Assembly (NCBI GenBank): GCA_016177915.1
Contig: JACOUI010000055.1
Location: 1 to 38,573, forward strand
Reading direction: 5' to 3'
Source of the DNA: Planctomycetia bacterium
GTDB lineage: Bacteria; Planctomycetota; Planctomycetia; Pirellulales; S012-138
Length of the DNA: 38,573 bases
Under the pieces are notes generated by a model. That model did not search any database and had not been told where the DNA came from. It saw only the letters and a program-made list of their open reading frames with translations. Each line of letters begins with the position of its first letter. Position 1 is the stretch's first letter. This document shows positions 30,695-38,573 of this stretch, one piece after another. The position numbers were made by a program, and so were the translations under genes.

Positions 30695-30917
30695 GGAACG
30701 GTGCAGCGAGCGAACGAGTGGTTCAAGCGATGCGTCGTGCGATCGCGGAAACGGATTGTAATTCGGTGGGCGGACGCAGGCAAACGCGGGGCCGCGGCGA
30801 AGTGGGCTGCGCCACGCAAGTGATTTGCGGCAGGGACGGCAAGGCGTGGCGTGACTTCGCAACGCCCAGCGGATACGCTTGAATTGGCCGCACGATCGTT
30901 GTGATCCGGGGCATCGC

Positions 30918-32360
30918 ATGGTTGACATCGAAACAAGCGCTGACGCACCGGCCACCAAGCCGGAGCGATCGCTGCCGCTTCGCAAGCGCTGCCGGCTTCC
31001 CTGGTGGGCCTACGCGATCCTGTCGCTTTTGGTCGCGGGACTCGCGGTCGCCGGCGTTTTCGCGGCCTGGTATGCGCAGGCGTGGTCCGAGCTGCGGTCG
31101 GAGATTGCCGAGTCGCGGGCGCGGGGCGAGCCGGTCTGGTTTTCCGACCTTGCGCCGCCGCCGATCCCGCCGGAGGAAAACGGGGCGATGCAGTTGATGG
31201 AGGCGTATCGGCGGAGCGCATACACCGATCGCAACTGGGACGTGGTGAAGACGTTGGACGAGCTGGATGACATCCTACGTTACGGAGGCCACGAAGGTAC
31301 CATCCAACGGGACCTGAAGCAACTCGCGGAGCTGGTGGAGGTCAATCGTGAATCGCTCGCAATCGTGCGCGAGGCGCTGAAGAAGCCTCGCTGCCAATTC
31401 CCGATCGACTACACCACACTTGCGCCACTCGACGTGCCTCTCGCCGATCTCTACGGCGCATGGGCTTTGAACCGACTCCGCCGCGCCGAATTCGACGTGG
31501 CGTATTTACGCGGCGATTTCTCAACGTGCATCGAAGTCATCAAAACCATGTACGATGCCAGCGAGTTGCTGCATGATGAACCAACGGCCGTAGCGCAGAT
31601 CCAGCGAATTAGCGGCGATGGACACGCGACGAATGCGCTGGGACTACTCGTAGCGAAATACGATCTGACGGATGCCGAGTTCTCCCGGTTGGACGATCGC
31701 CTCGACGAGATGGCGTCGTCGCTGAGCCTGCGCCAGTGCGTCCTCGGTGAACGGGCCGCATGTCTAACGGCCATCGAGAATGCCGATTATCTTCGTGAAC
31801 TGCTCTCGAGTGAGGCAGTCGATTGGTCCAAGAGTTTTCTTGGCCGGCGCGATCTCATGAAGCAGCAGGCCTTCATCCTGCGTCACATGCGGCACGTGGC
31901 TGACAACGTGGACGTCGGCGGTCCCGCTGGTCGACTGCGTCAACAGGAGTTGAAGGACGAGTTCCTGGTATTCGCTCAGCAAGGCGATCCATACAAGCTG
32001 TCGAATCACATCGTGCCTGAGTTGAGTTCCATGCGGAACGCCGGCCTGTCCCATCGTCAGCGAGTCGCCTGCGCCCGGCTTGGCCTGCGCGTCGATCGGT
32101 ATTACCGGCAGCACGGCAAGCTGCCCGAAAACCCCTCCGACGTGCTGGACGACGGCCTGCGCGAAGTGCCGAGGTGTTTCTGGTCGGGTCTGCCGCTCAT
32201 TTTCAAGCCGCACGGCGAGGCGGGCTTCATGATCTACCCGCCCGGCGACAACGGGATCGACGAGGGCGGCGGTAAAAAACCGGACCATCAAGAGGGAAGC
32301 GGGGCGTTTGTGGTGGTGTACAAGCCTGCGGCGGGGCAGAGGCGCGGTGTGGAGGAGTGA
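30918..32360 (+). CDS. single-pass membrane protein of unknown function
   Basis: A 480-residue protein I do not recognise. The ATG at 30918 gives a cytoplasmic basic N-terminus, one membrane helix (WWAYAILSLLVAGLAVAGVFAAWY, about residues 29-52) and a large external helical domain. The mid part is rich in helices with Leu/Glu patterns (DLKQLAELVEVNRESLAIVREALKKP). The C-terminal 110 residues contain LGLRVDRYYRQHGKLPENPSDV, the same LALxxYRxxHGxYP-type element seen near the C-terminus of many planctomycete exported proteins and type II pseudopilin-like tails. The end FMIYPPGDNGIDEGG is also of that kind. Function unknown. Confidence 0.75.
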   Translation: MVDIETSADAPATKPERSLPLRKRCRLPWWAYAILSLLVAGLAVAGVFAAWYAQAWSELRSEIAESRARGEPVWFSDLAPPPIPPEENGAMQLMEAYRRSAYTDRNWDVVKTLDELDDILRYGGHEGTIQRDLKQLAELVEVNRESLAIVREALKKPRCQFPIDYTTLAPLDVPLADLYGAWALNRLRRAEFDVAYLRGDFSTCIEVIKTMYDASELLHDEPTAVAQIQRISGDGHATNALGLLVAKYDLTDAEFSRLDDRLDEMASSLSLRQCVLGERAACLTAIENADYLRELLSSEAVDWSKSFLGRRDLMKQQAFILRHMRHVADNVDVGGPAGRLRQQELKDEFLVFAQQGDPYKLSNHIVPELSSMRNAGLSHRQRVACARLGLRVDRYYRQHGKLPENPSDVLDDGLREVPRCFWSGLPLIFKPHGEAGFMIYPPGDNGIDEGGGKKPDHQEGSGAFVVVYKPAAGQRRGVEE

Positions 32361-32380
32361 TTTCGCCGTCCGGCGCGGTC

Positions 32381-32570
32381 CCCAGAGCTGCGCCCTGGGG
32401 AAACACGAGGGCCGCCAGCGATGGATCGCCGATTGCGGTCGGTGGGCGCGGATGCGGCGCGATGCGTGGTGCCGTTACGCCCCGTTGGGGCTACAGACGG
32501 TTTGGTGTCGACCCGATCCCCAGGGCTGCGCCCTGGGCTGTCGAGTCTGGCCCCGTTGGGGCCAAGACAC
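32381..32570. repeat. pair of CCCAGGGCTGCGCCCTGGG / GCCCCGTTGGGGC palindromes
   Basis: The 228-base gap between two convergent genes holds two composite copies: CCCCAGAGCTGCGCCCTGGGG (from 32381) with GCCCCGTTGGGGC (about 32476), then CCCCAGGGCTGCGCCCTGGG (about 32519) with GGCCCCGTTGGGGCC (about 32551). Each copy is one palindrome followed by another, so this is a two-part dispersed repeat. It may double as a bidirectional terminator. Confidence 0.75.
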
Positions 32571-32588
32571 GACGTAAGGGCCATGTCA

Positions 32589-33854
32589 TTACGTGCGGAG
32601 GCGGTCGGCGAGCGCGAGGGCTTCGGCGCGCGTGCAAATGCGCTTCTCCAACTGGGCGTCGCGGACGGCCTCGAGCAGGCGCTGATAGATTTTTCCCGGC
32701 GGGATGCCATGCGCGGCCAGGTCGTCGCCCGTGATGAGCGGCGGGGGATCGAGTTCGGCCGGCGGGCGGCGAAGCTGCCCGCGGCACCAGGCCACATCGT
32801 CCGTCGGCAGGCCCAGCGACAAAAGGTCCGCCTCGTGCAGGTCCAAAAGCTCGAAGATGCCCGGCGTAATCAGCATCCGCTGGACGCGCGGCCAGGAGGC
32901 GCTCCGCGCGCTGCGCAGCGCCTTATGGTTCTCGACGAGCCAGATCAGCGAGTCGAGTTCCTTGTTCGATAGCCGCCACCGCTGCCCGACTTGCTCGAGC
33001 GTAGGGTGGGCACTGCCCACCTTTTCCTTCTCGCCGCTGCCAATCTCGTGCAGCAGCGTCGCAAGCGCCAGCGGAAACGCCGGCTCCCGCAGGCGCGCGA
33101 GCACGTCGAGCGTGTGTTCCCACAACGCCTTGTTTTCAACGACCTTCGCCAGCTCCGGCAAGACCACCTGCAAAAGGCCGGTCTGCTCGCACAGCTCCAT
33201 CGCCCGGCGGCGGCTGGTGTGGACGAGCATCGCGCGAAACTCCTGCGTGATCCGCTCGGCCGAGACTATGGCGATCGCGGCCGCTTCGGCGTGGATCGCC
33301 GCCTCGGTCGTTTCGTCGAGCTGAAAGCCGAACCGGGCGGCGAAGCGCACCGCCCGCAGCATCCGCAGCTTGTCCTCGCCGAAGCGCGCGGCCGGGTCGC
33401 CGATCGCCCGCATGACCCCCCGCTTCAGGTCCTCCTGCCCGCCGACGAAATCCAGCACGCGCTCGTCGATCGGGTCGTAGAGCATGCCGTTGATCGTGAA
33501 GTCGCGGCGGAGGACGTCTTCGCGGGCGGTCGTGTAGCGGACGGCGGTGGGTCGGCGGCCGTCGGCGTAGTCGGCGTCGCTGCGGAACGTGGCCACCTCG
33601 ACCTGGCCCTGTTCCCTGCGTCCCACGACGACGATCACGCCGAACGCGGCCCCGACGGCCAGCGTGCGCTTGGCCCCAAACAGCCGCCGGACCTCTTCCG
33701 GCCGGGCGCTCGTGGCCACGTCGAAATCCTTGGGCGCGATGCCCAGCAGCAGATCGCGGACGCACCCGCCGGCAAAGTAGGCCTCGTAGCCGTGCTCGCG
33801 CAGCGTCTGGACGATTTCCGTGGCGAACTGGCGGTGCGGCTCAGTGGCGGTCAT
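32589..33854 (-). CDS. cca: CCA tRNA nucleotidyltransferase (class II poly(A) polymerase family)
   Basis: A 421-residue enzyme that adds or repairs the CCA end of tRNA. The catalytic head has AGGCVRDLLLG (28-38), the metal-binding DFD (43-45, in APKDFDVATSA), RRDFTINGMLYDP and the FxxDxxRMLRAVRFAARF segment (GEDKLRMLRAVRF). The C-terminal region has LATLLHEIGSGEK in place of the usual HD motif, and WLVENHKAL. A palindromic repeat (33005-33021) is inserted in frame in this part, coding KVGSAHPTL. The ATG at 33854 was chosen over 33893. ssrA ends without an encoded CCA, consistent with a need for this enzyme. Confidence 0.9.
   Translation of the reverse strand: MTATEPHRQFATEIVQTLREHGYEAYFAGGCVRDLLLGIAPKDFDVATSARPEEVRRLFGAKRTLAVGAAFGVIVVVGRREQGQVEVATFRSDADYADGRRPTAVRYTTAREDVLRRDFTINGMLYDPIDERVLDFVGGQEDLKRGVMRAIGDPAARFGEDKLRMLRAVRFAARFGFQLDETTEAAIHAEAAAIAIVSAERITQEFRAMLVHTSRRRAMELCEQTGLLQVVLPELAKVVENKALWEHTLDVLARLREPAFPLALATLLHEIGSGEKEKVGSAHPTLEQVGQRWRLSNKELDSLIWLVENHKALRSARSASWPRVQRMLITPGIFELLDLHEADLLSLGLPTDDVAWCRGQLRRPPAELDPPPLITGDDLAAHGIPPGKIYQRLLEAVRDAQLEKRICTRAEALALADRLRT
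33001..33021. repeat. palindromic repeat GTAGGGTGGGCACTGCCCACC inside cca
   Basis: GGTGGGCA (33005-33012) and TGCCCACC (33014-33021) form an 8-bp stem with a one-base centre, preceded by GTAG as in the repeats at 3614 and 11830. It lies wholly inside the cca coding sequence and keeps the frame. Confidence 0.85.
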
Positions 33855-33885
33855 GGGAATGCCCGAACGTCGAATGGGAGGGGCG

Positions 33886-35814
33886 TCATTCAAACTCTAC
33901 CGCCTCCTCCCAATGCTCGTACAGCGCCTTGAGCGCCGCCTGCACCTCGTCGAGCTGCGCCCGCAAGGATTTGACGCGCTGGCCGTCGCGAAGGTTCGCC
34001 GGGTCGGCCAATGCCGCGTGCAGCTCCTCAATCTGAAACTCGTGCGCGAGGATGTCGTGTTCGAGGTCGGGCAGCTTGCGGTAGGGAAACCGCCGCTTGC
34101 GCCGCGCCGGCTGATCCCGGCGGGCCGAAGGCGAAGGCGCGCGGGCTTCATCCGACGCGCCGTTGTCGCTCGGCGCCGCGGTCGCCATCGTCTCTTTTCT
34201 CAGCCGCAGAAACGCCAGATAGTCGTCGTAGTTCCCCTCGATGACCCGGAAGCGATCGCCCTCGACCACGAGCATGTGATCGACGACGCGATTCAAGAAG
34301 TACCGGTCGTGGCTGACGAGCAGCACGGTGCCGTCGAACTTGAGGAGCGCTTGTTCCAGCGCGTCGCGGGCCCAGATGTCCAAGTGGTTCGTCGGCTCGT
34401 CGAGGACCAAAAAGTTCGCCTCCTGCGCCGCCAACCGCGCCAGGCCGGTGCGGCTGCGCTCGCCGCCGCTGAGCGTTTTCACGCTTTGGAAGACCGTGTC
34501 GTCCGTCACGCCGAACTTCGCCAACAGGTCACGCCGCTGCTGCTCGTTGAATTCCCTGGGCTTCTCGCTGGGGGGCGTCGCGGGGCGAACGGCCTCGACC
34601 GCCGGCTGCTCCGAATCGACGAGCGCCAGGACCTGGTCGAGATAACCCATGCGGACGCCGGCCGCGAGCTTCACCGCTCCGGCGTCCGGCTCGATCTCGC
34701 CCACGATGCACCTTAAGAGCGTCGTCTTGCCCGAGGCGTTCGGGCCCAACATCCCCCAGCGCTGGCCGCGCGGAATTTCAAACGACAGATCGGAAAAGAG
34801 CGGGCGGTCGAAGGCCTTGGCCAGCGACAGGGCGCGGCAGACGACGTCGCCCGTGCGGCTGGCGGCGGGGAACGACATGGGCGGGCCGGCGATTTTCCGC
34901 GGCGCCGCCACGCGATCGATTTTCTCCAGCCGCTTCTTGCGGTCCTGGGCCTGGGCGTGTTTCTGGCCATAGTGGTTGCGGCGGACGAACTCCTCCATTT
35001 TCTCGATCTCGTCCCGCTGCTTCTCATAGGTCCGCTCCTGCACCAGCAGCCGCTCCTCCTTTTGACGCCAGTAGGCCGTGAAGTTGCCGGGATACGACTC
35101 GATCGTGCCCTGAAACAGCTCGAGCGTGCGCGTGGCGACGGCGTCGAGGAAATACCGGTCGTGGCTGACGACGATCAGCGTCTTTTCCGTCTCGACGAGA
35201 AACTCTTCCAGCCACTGCGTGCCCTCCAAATCCAGATGGTTGGAAGGTTCATCCAGCAGCAACAGGTCCGGCGACGCCAGAAGCAGCCGCGCCAACAAGA
35301 GACGGTTCTGCTGGCCGCCGCTGAGCTGGCGGGCCGGTTGCTCGTAGCACGCCTCGGAAAGGCCCACGCCGAAGAGCACGCGCTCGATCTGATGATCGAC
35401 GTTGAACCCGCCGCGAAGCTGAAGGACGTGCTGCACGCGATCGAACCGCGCCGCCAGGCGGCGTCGGTCTTCCGGGTTGGGCGACCGGGCGATCTCGTGC
35501 GCCAGCACCTCGGCCTGGTGCGACATGTCGACGAGATCGGCAAGCCCCTGCCGGGCGACCTGCCACACCGTCTCGCCTGCGGCGAATTCCGCGTGCTGTT
35601 GCAAGAAGCCAACGGCGCAGGAAGGGTGCAGCTCGGCCGTCCCGGAGTCCGGCTCCTCCAGCCCGGCGATAATGCGGAGCAGCGTCGTTTTTCCCGTGCC
35701 GTTGGGCCCGACGAGGCTGATCCGCTCGCCGGGGCGGACGTCCAGCGTGGCCCCGGCCAGGACCGGCTCGGGGCCAAATCGTTTGACGAGCGAATCGACG
35801 GCGAGCAGGATCAT
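33886..35814 (-). CDS. ABC-F family ATPase (Uup-like)
   Basis: A 642-residue soluble protein with two ABC ATPase domains and no membrane segments; ABC-F proteins act on ribosomes (translation factors or Uup/EttA-like). Domain 1 has Walker A GPNGTGKTT (36-44), LSGGQQNRLLLARLLL and LLLLDEPSNHLD. The P-site tether (about residues 240-310) is charged helix with EKQRDEIEKMEEFVRRNHYGQK. Domain 2 has GPNASGKTT, LSGGERSRTGLARL and LVLDEPTNHLD. After it, about 110 residues end in a coiled coil (LHAALADPANLRDGQRVKSLRAQLDEVQAAL), as in Uup. It begins 109 bases from a divergent small gene and ends 31 bases before the start of cca, also minus strand. Confidence 0.92.
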   Translation of the reverse strand: MILLAVDSLVKRFGPEPVLAGATLDVRPGERISLVGPNGTGKTTLLRIIAGLEEPDSGTAELHPSCAVGFLQQHAEFAAGETVWQVARQGLADLVDMSHQAEVLAHEIARSPNPEDRRRLAARFDRVQHVLQLRGGFNVDHQIERVLFGVGLSEACYEQPARQLSGGQQNRLLLARLLLASPDLLLLDEPSNHLDLEGTQWLEEFLVETEKTLIVVSHDRYFLDAVATRTLELFQGTIESYPGNFTAYWRQKEERLLVQERTYEKQRDEIEKMEEFVRRNHYGQKHAQAQDRKKRLEKIDRVAAPRKIAGPPMSFPAASRTGDVVCRALSLAKAFDRPLFSDLSFEIPRGQRWGMLGPNASGKTTLLRCIVGEIEPDAGAVKLAAGVRMGYLDQVLALVDSEQPAVEAVRPATPPSEKPREFNEQQRRDLLAKFGVTDDTVFQSVKTLSGGERSRTGLARLAAQEANFLVLDEPTNHLDIWARDALEQALLKFDGTVLLVSHDRYFLNRVVDHMLVVEGDRFRVIEGNYDDYLAFLRLRKETMATAAPSDNGASDEARAPSPSARRDQPARRKRRFPYRKLPDLEHDILAHEFQIEELHAALADPANLRDGQRVKSLRAQLDEVQAALKALYEHWEEAVEFE

Positions 35815-35924
35815 CGGAGGTGTTTGGCGGGCGTTTTTCCGTGTCTTCTGCCATTTGACCTACACCCGCTCGGCCGGTCAAACGCACTTTTCGCGGGCCC
35901 AACCTCACAAGCGGAGGGAGTGAA

Positions 35925-36098
35925 ATGCGCAACATCGATCGGCCGCAAGACCGTGAGCTGGTGATCTGCTTCCAGTGCGCGCAGTTCCACGTCTACGACG
36001 GCGCGGACAAGGAGCCCACGGGACTCCTGATCGGCAAGTCGCCCGAGCCGCTCTTGGACAAAGATCCTGAAGGACGCGGCATTCCCAAGGCCGAGTGA
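35925..36098 (+). CDS. 57-residue CxxC protein
   Basis: A small protein that size filters easily miss. The ATG at 35925 follows a strong ribosome site (GGAGGGA, 35913-35919). The sequence has one CxxC pair in LVICFQCAQFHVYD (residues 12-25), then a polar tail GLLIGKSPEPLLDKDPEGRG. No second Cys pair is present, so a zinc site would need a dimer or the His after the pair. It ends seven bases before the convergent gene at 36106. Function unknown; a small zinc- or disulfide-related protein is possible. Confidence 0.6.
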   Translation: MRNIDRPQDRELVICFQCAQFHVYDGADKEPTGLLIGKSPEPLLDKDPEGRGIPKAE

Positions 36099-36105
36099 GC
36101 GCGCC

Positions 36106-36300
36106 TTACGCGCGGGCCTTGGCCGGTTTCTTGCGGCTCTTCATCGCGCCGCCGCTTTTCTTGGCGGACTTGCGGGCGGCGGGCTTTTTTCCGCCGGGCC
36201 GGGCGGCGGCCTTCGACCCCGCGGACTTTTTCCCGCCGCTGAAGATGCTTTCCCAGCCTTCGGCGTACTTGGGCGTGCTGCCCGAGTGCAATACGGTCAT
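36106..36300 (-). CDS. small Lys/Ala-tailed protein, probable nucleic-acid binder
   Basis: A 64-residue protein starting at the ATG at 36300: MTVLHSGSTPKYAEGWESIFSGGKK, followed by a basic tail of repeated KK/AAR/KKSA units (about residues 25-64). The head matches a short planctomycete protein whose conserved part is HSGSTPKxAExWExxF, and the tail is the histone H1-like Lys/Ala type. DNA or RNA binding is likely from charge alone. I rejected a start further upstream because the added 18 residues (from 36354) look unlike the family. The 247 bases to the next gene (36301-36547) show no gene. Confidence 0.7.
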   Translation of the reverse strand: MTVLHSGSTPKYAEGWESIFSGGKKSAGSKAAARPGGKKPAARKSAKKSGGAMKSRKKPAKARA

Positions 36301-36547
36301 AGCTGCGTTCTCACAAGTGCAATCGCTGCAACGAACCGGCAGGTCCACAAGCAATCCTCTCCCGTGCCGCCAGGCGGACGAAATCGCCCGGCAAACAATC
36401 GCCGCAAAAGAAGCGCCGCGCGGCGCTCCCCAGAAAAGTTAGCGTCGCCGGGCGGGTTTTCCAAGCCCCGTGCGGGCGATCCGCGCGGCGCGATCCGCGA
36501 CGCACCGGGAGCGGACGCCCCACCGCCCGCCGTTCCGACCGACGTCC

Positions 36548-36997
36548 TTATTTCGTCAGCGAAATTCGGGGGATCTGCGTGGCTTCCTCTTTGACGGTCA
36601 CGCGCAGCTCGGACTTCGTCGGGTCGCTGTATTTGTCGCCGAGCTTGTCTGGACCGCCCCATTGATTCCCAAACGGCTGGAACGTGAGCCATTCGATCGT
36701 GAGGATGTACTCGCCCGGGGGCGCCCCGTCGCCCGAGACGTACGTGGCGATGGCGAACTTCCCGTCCTTGTCCACCTGGCCGTAGGGCTGCATCAGGTGC
36801 TCGGAATCCTCCTTCACCGCGTGCAGGTAGACGAAGGCCTCGAAGGCGGGCTGGCCGTCGACGAACAGCTCGCCGGTGACGGGAAAGACGGGCAGCCGGT
36901 CGCTCCCGCCGCAGGAGCTCAGGCAACAAACGACCGGGGCAAGCGCCGCCAGCACGGCCCGCCGCAATCGCCCCCTGGACCCGCACGCTTGTTCCAC
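36548..36997 (-). CDS. small exported lipoprotein with beta-sandwich domain
   Basis: A 149-residue lipoprotein (GTG start at 36997). The basic N-terminus and hydrophobic core (LRRAVLAALAPVVCCLSSC) end in lipobox LSSC at about 26-29. The mature part has the planctomycete carboxypeptidase-regulatory-like pattern: PVTGELFVDGQPAFEAFVYLHA, YGQVDKDGKFAIATYVSGDGAPPGEYILTIEW, then an ending KYSDPTKSELRVTVKE. Such proteins usually follow DUF1559 genes, as here, with nine bases between. It is probably a small adhesin or periplasmic binding protein; the role is unknown. Confidence 0.85.
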   Translation of the reverse strand: MEQACGSRGRLRRAVLAALAPVVCCLSSCGGSDRLPVFPVTGELFVDGQPAFEAFVYLHAVKEDSEHLMQPYGQVDKDGKFAIATYVSGDGAPPGEYILTIEWLTFQPFGNQWGGPDKLGDKYSDPTKSELRVTVKEEATQIPRISLTK

Positions 36998-37006
36998 GTC
37001 CTGTGC

Positions 37007-37942
37007 CTAGAATGCTTCCGGAAACGGCGAGCGGTCGTGCCGCACGACCATCAGCGCGTACGTCTTGTTGGACATCGACTGCTTGAGGTGATGCACCGAG
37101 GCGTCGCAGAGCACGACGTTGGCACCGGCAGGGTGGAAGGCCCAAATCCCGCGTCCCGAGAGGTTCGTGCAGTTGATCACGCACGGCCCGGTGGACCCGG
37201 TCCCGTCAAACAGCGAGCCGGCGACCCAGTTTTCGCCGTTGATCGGGTCGCCCCAGCCGCCGCCCTGGTTGCCGGTCAGCGAGACCAGTCCGCCAGTCCG
37301 CCACACGGCGTTCCGGCCGGCGATCTCCGCCAGGAGGATCGTGTTGCTCGTGCCGTCGAGGATCTGGCCCATTACGATCTGCTGGTTAGCCTGCAGGGCC
37401 CCGTGGCGGTCGGCCGGCACTTGCACGAAGACGTCCCAGAACCTTCCCAGCACGCCGCTCTGCACGCCGTAATCCGACGGAAACGCCTGCCACCTCAGCG
37501 TCGGCAGGCCCGGAACCGCCCCGCCCGGCAGCGTGGACGTGTACACCACGGCGACGTTGCCGCGTGTGGGGCAGATAAACACCGGCAGCCGCGTCCGCAC
37601 GACGGCCTGGTTTTGCGGCACCAGGAACGGCACGTTCAGGTTGTAAATGCTCGACAGCGCCGACTCCTCCATAAAGGGCAGGATCTTCGGGCCCCAGGCG
37701 TGGCTGTTGAGCGGGCTGATCGAGAGCGTGTAGGCCTCAGGAAACGCGTTGTAGGTGTCGTGGTAGTGGTGGAACGCCAGCCCCAACTGGTGCAGGTTGT
37801 TCTGGCACGCGACGCGCCGGCCGGCCTCGCGCGCCGCTTGCACCGCGGGCAGCAGAAGTGAGATCAGAATCCCAATGATGGCGATGACGACCAGCAGCTC
37901 CACCAGGGTGAAGCCGCGCCGCAGAGCACGTGTGGCGATCAT
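37007..37942 (-). CDS. DUF1559 prepilin-like protein
   Basis: A 311-residue pseudopilin-like secreted protein. The type III (prepilin) signal is classic: [36 protein letters not shown] (residues 8-43), with the cleavage Gly before Phe and Glu at +5. The DUF1559 domain follows ([23 protein letters not shown]) with the C-terminal [22 protein letters not shown] (H-x-GG-like loop). It should be processed by a prepilin peptidase such as the one at 4592. I chose the ATG at 37942 because the signal begins there. Such proteins occur in dozens of copies in planctomycetes; the role is unknown. The 125 bases upstream hold an IS end. Confidence 0.93.
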   Translation of the reverse strand: MIATRALRRGFTLVELLVVIAIIGILISLLLPAVQAAREAGRRVACQNNLHQLGLAFHHYHDTYNAFPEAYTLSISPLNSHAWGPKILPFMEESALSSIYNLNVPFLVPQNQAVVRTRLPVFICPTRGNVAVVYTSTLPGGAVPGLPTLRWQAFPSDYGVQSGVLGRFWDVFVQVPADRHGALQANQQIVMGQILDGTSNTILLAEIAGRNAVWRTGGLVSLTGNQGGGWGDPINGENWVAGSLFDGTGSTGPCVINCTNLSGRGIWAFHPAGANVVLCDASVHHLKQSMSNKTYALMVVRHDRSPFPEAF

Positions 37943-38062
37943 GTTCGGGCCCCCGTCATGAAAGGACTGAAAAAACGAAGACGAAAACAAGCGGAAATGC
38001 AAGGGCAGCTTAGTTCCGCTCCTACGGCCGTGTCAAGCTTTGGAGCGCACTTGTTAGGACCC

Positions 38063-38103
38063 AATAGAAATGTCCCCATCTTCGGCGCATTAGAAATGTC
38101 CCC
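38063..38103. mobile_element. end of an insertion sequence (TAGAAATGTCCCC repeats)
   Basis: AATAGAAATGTCCCC (38063-38077) and ATTAGAAATGTCCCC (38089-38103) are direct repeats 26 bases apart. Two such repeats at an element's edge, followed directly by a transposase gene tail, mark one end of an IS. The other end lies outside the window. Confidence 0.65.
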
Positions 38104-38127
38104 TTGGATTAAGTAAGCACCACTGCC

Positions 38128-38573
38128 TTAGACCGCCCGCCCCGCCTTGCTCAGCGCAGGGAGCGTAGCGACCGAAGCTGAGCAAGGCGGGCGGGCGGTT
38201 CGCCGCCGGCGGCCCACGGCGTCGTGACGCCACGGGTGGTCCGCCGCCGGACGAAGCCCCACGCGACCTAAGCCCGTCGGACGGTTGCCAACCTGGCCCG
38301 CGTCGGGCAGCTCCCTGGACGTACGTCGGAATCCACACTCTCCATGAATAAACCGGGCTAAGCCCGTCGGACGGTTGCCAACCTGGCCCTTGTCAATAAG
38401 AGGCCGGGACGATGCCGCTGGCTCCGCGGCCACCGGCAGTTCCCGCCATTCCAGCTCGTGCCCACGGTACAGCAAGCAGATCGTGCCGTCCAACTGCTCG
38501 CACACGGTCACCCGCTGCCGCACCAGCGCCAGCCGTGCGTTGGGCGCCGTCAACTGAAAGCGCCGCCGGCGCC
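38128..38573 (-). CDS. transposase, C-terminal part (5' end beyond window)
   Basis: The frame runs from the window edge to a TAA at 38128-38130, about 148 residues. The first part (FQLTAPNARLALVRQRVTV, then CEQLDGTICLLYRGHELEW) matches the C-terminal beta domain after the DDE core of an integrase-type transposase (ISNCY-like as I remember it). Near the end, PAADHPWR is the usual closing motif. Between them, two copies of a 32-base repeat (38269-38300 and 38358-38389) are read in frame as QVGNRPTGL, which is not part of the family. The catalytic domain is outside the window, so activity cannot be judged. It is the gene of the IS whose end is at 38063. Confidence 0.65.
   Translation of the reverse strand, partial: RRRRFQLTAPNARLALVRQRVTVCEQLDGTICLLYRGHELEWRELPVAAEPAASSRPLIDKGQVGNRPTGLARFIHGECGFRRTSRELPDAGQVGNRPTGLGRVGLRPAADHPWRHDAVGRRRRTARPPCSASVATLPALSKAGRAV
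38269..38389. repeat. two direct copies of CTAAGCCCGTCGGACGGTTG...
   Basis: Identical 32-base units, CTAAGCCCGTCGGACGGTTG followed by CCAACCTGGCCC, at 38269-38300 and 38358-38389. Each is partly palindromic (CCGTC/GACGG). Both lie inside the transposase reading frame and keep it open. Confidence 0.85.

Overview
The window looks like chromosome of a high-GC planctomycete (class Planctomycetia, close to Pirellulales or Gemmatales by gene content). The evidence is a set of families typical of that phylum: a DUF1501 sulfatase-like protein, a PSCyt1/DUF1549/DUF1553 cytochrome-type protein, a DUF1559 prepilin-like protein with a partner lipoprotein, a Tyr-rich exported protein, a Lys/Ala-tailed 64-aa protein, and many palindromic intergenic repeats. 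BamD-like and LptE-like lipoproteins indicate a Gram-negative envelope. No rRNA operon, tRNA gene, CRISPR array or replication origin was seen. One tmRNA gene is present.

Layout. Positions 1-4100 (+): a small helical protein, recO, a BamD-like lipoprotein, lptE and a retropepsin-like protease. Positions 4165-7372 (-): a compact run of thioesterase, prepilin peptidase, shikimate kinase, a frameshifted two-helix membrane protein and a DUF1883 protein. Positions 7594-9683 (+): a PrpB-like lyase and a citrate/2-methylcitrate synthase. Positions 9784-13026 (-): an exported S9 peptidase, a small antitoxin-like protein and an LRR lipoprotein. Positions 13099-17372: an island-like segment bounded by two decayed C-terminal tails of SMP-30/gluconolactonase genes. 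It holds a CMD-family protein, a 2-keto-4-pentenoate hydratase-like protein, a thioredoxin/Spy-like secreted protein with an in-frame TGA, and a TetR regulator with an in-frame TAG and a palindromic operator. Positions 17441-19759 (-): a retropepsin-like/antitoxin-like overlapping pair, a Gfo/Idh/MocA oxidoreductase and a small protein. Positions 20154-21093 (+): a Tyr-rich exported protein and ssrA with its terminator. Positions 21147-28431: DUF1501 and PSD1 genes (-), separated by a CRTAC1/ASPIC-UnbV gene (+) that also has an in-frame TGA. Positions 28459-36300: HAD hydrolase, PPi-type phosphofructokinase, an unknown membrane protein, CCA nucleotidyltransferase, ABC-F ATPase and two very small proteins. 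Positions 36548-38573: a lipoprotein, a DUF1559 protein, an IS end and the end of a transposase gene cut by the window edge.

Most notable: two otherwise intact genes (14567-16546 and 22999-25566) are each interrupted by one in-frame TGA. In each, the TGA is followed 18-20 nt later by a stem whose loop begins CGTG, as expected for a bacterial SECIS. Both are candidate selenoproteins. Nonsense mutation remains a real alternative, especially for the first, because its neighbours are decaying. Other points of interest are palindromic repeats inserted in frame into protein-coding genes, and the small gene/retropepsin cassette.
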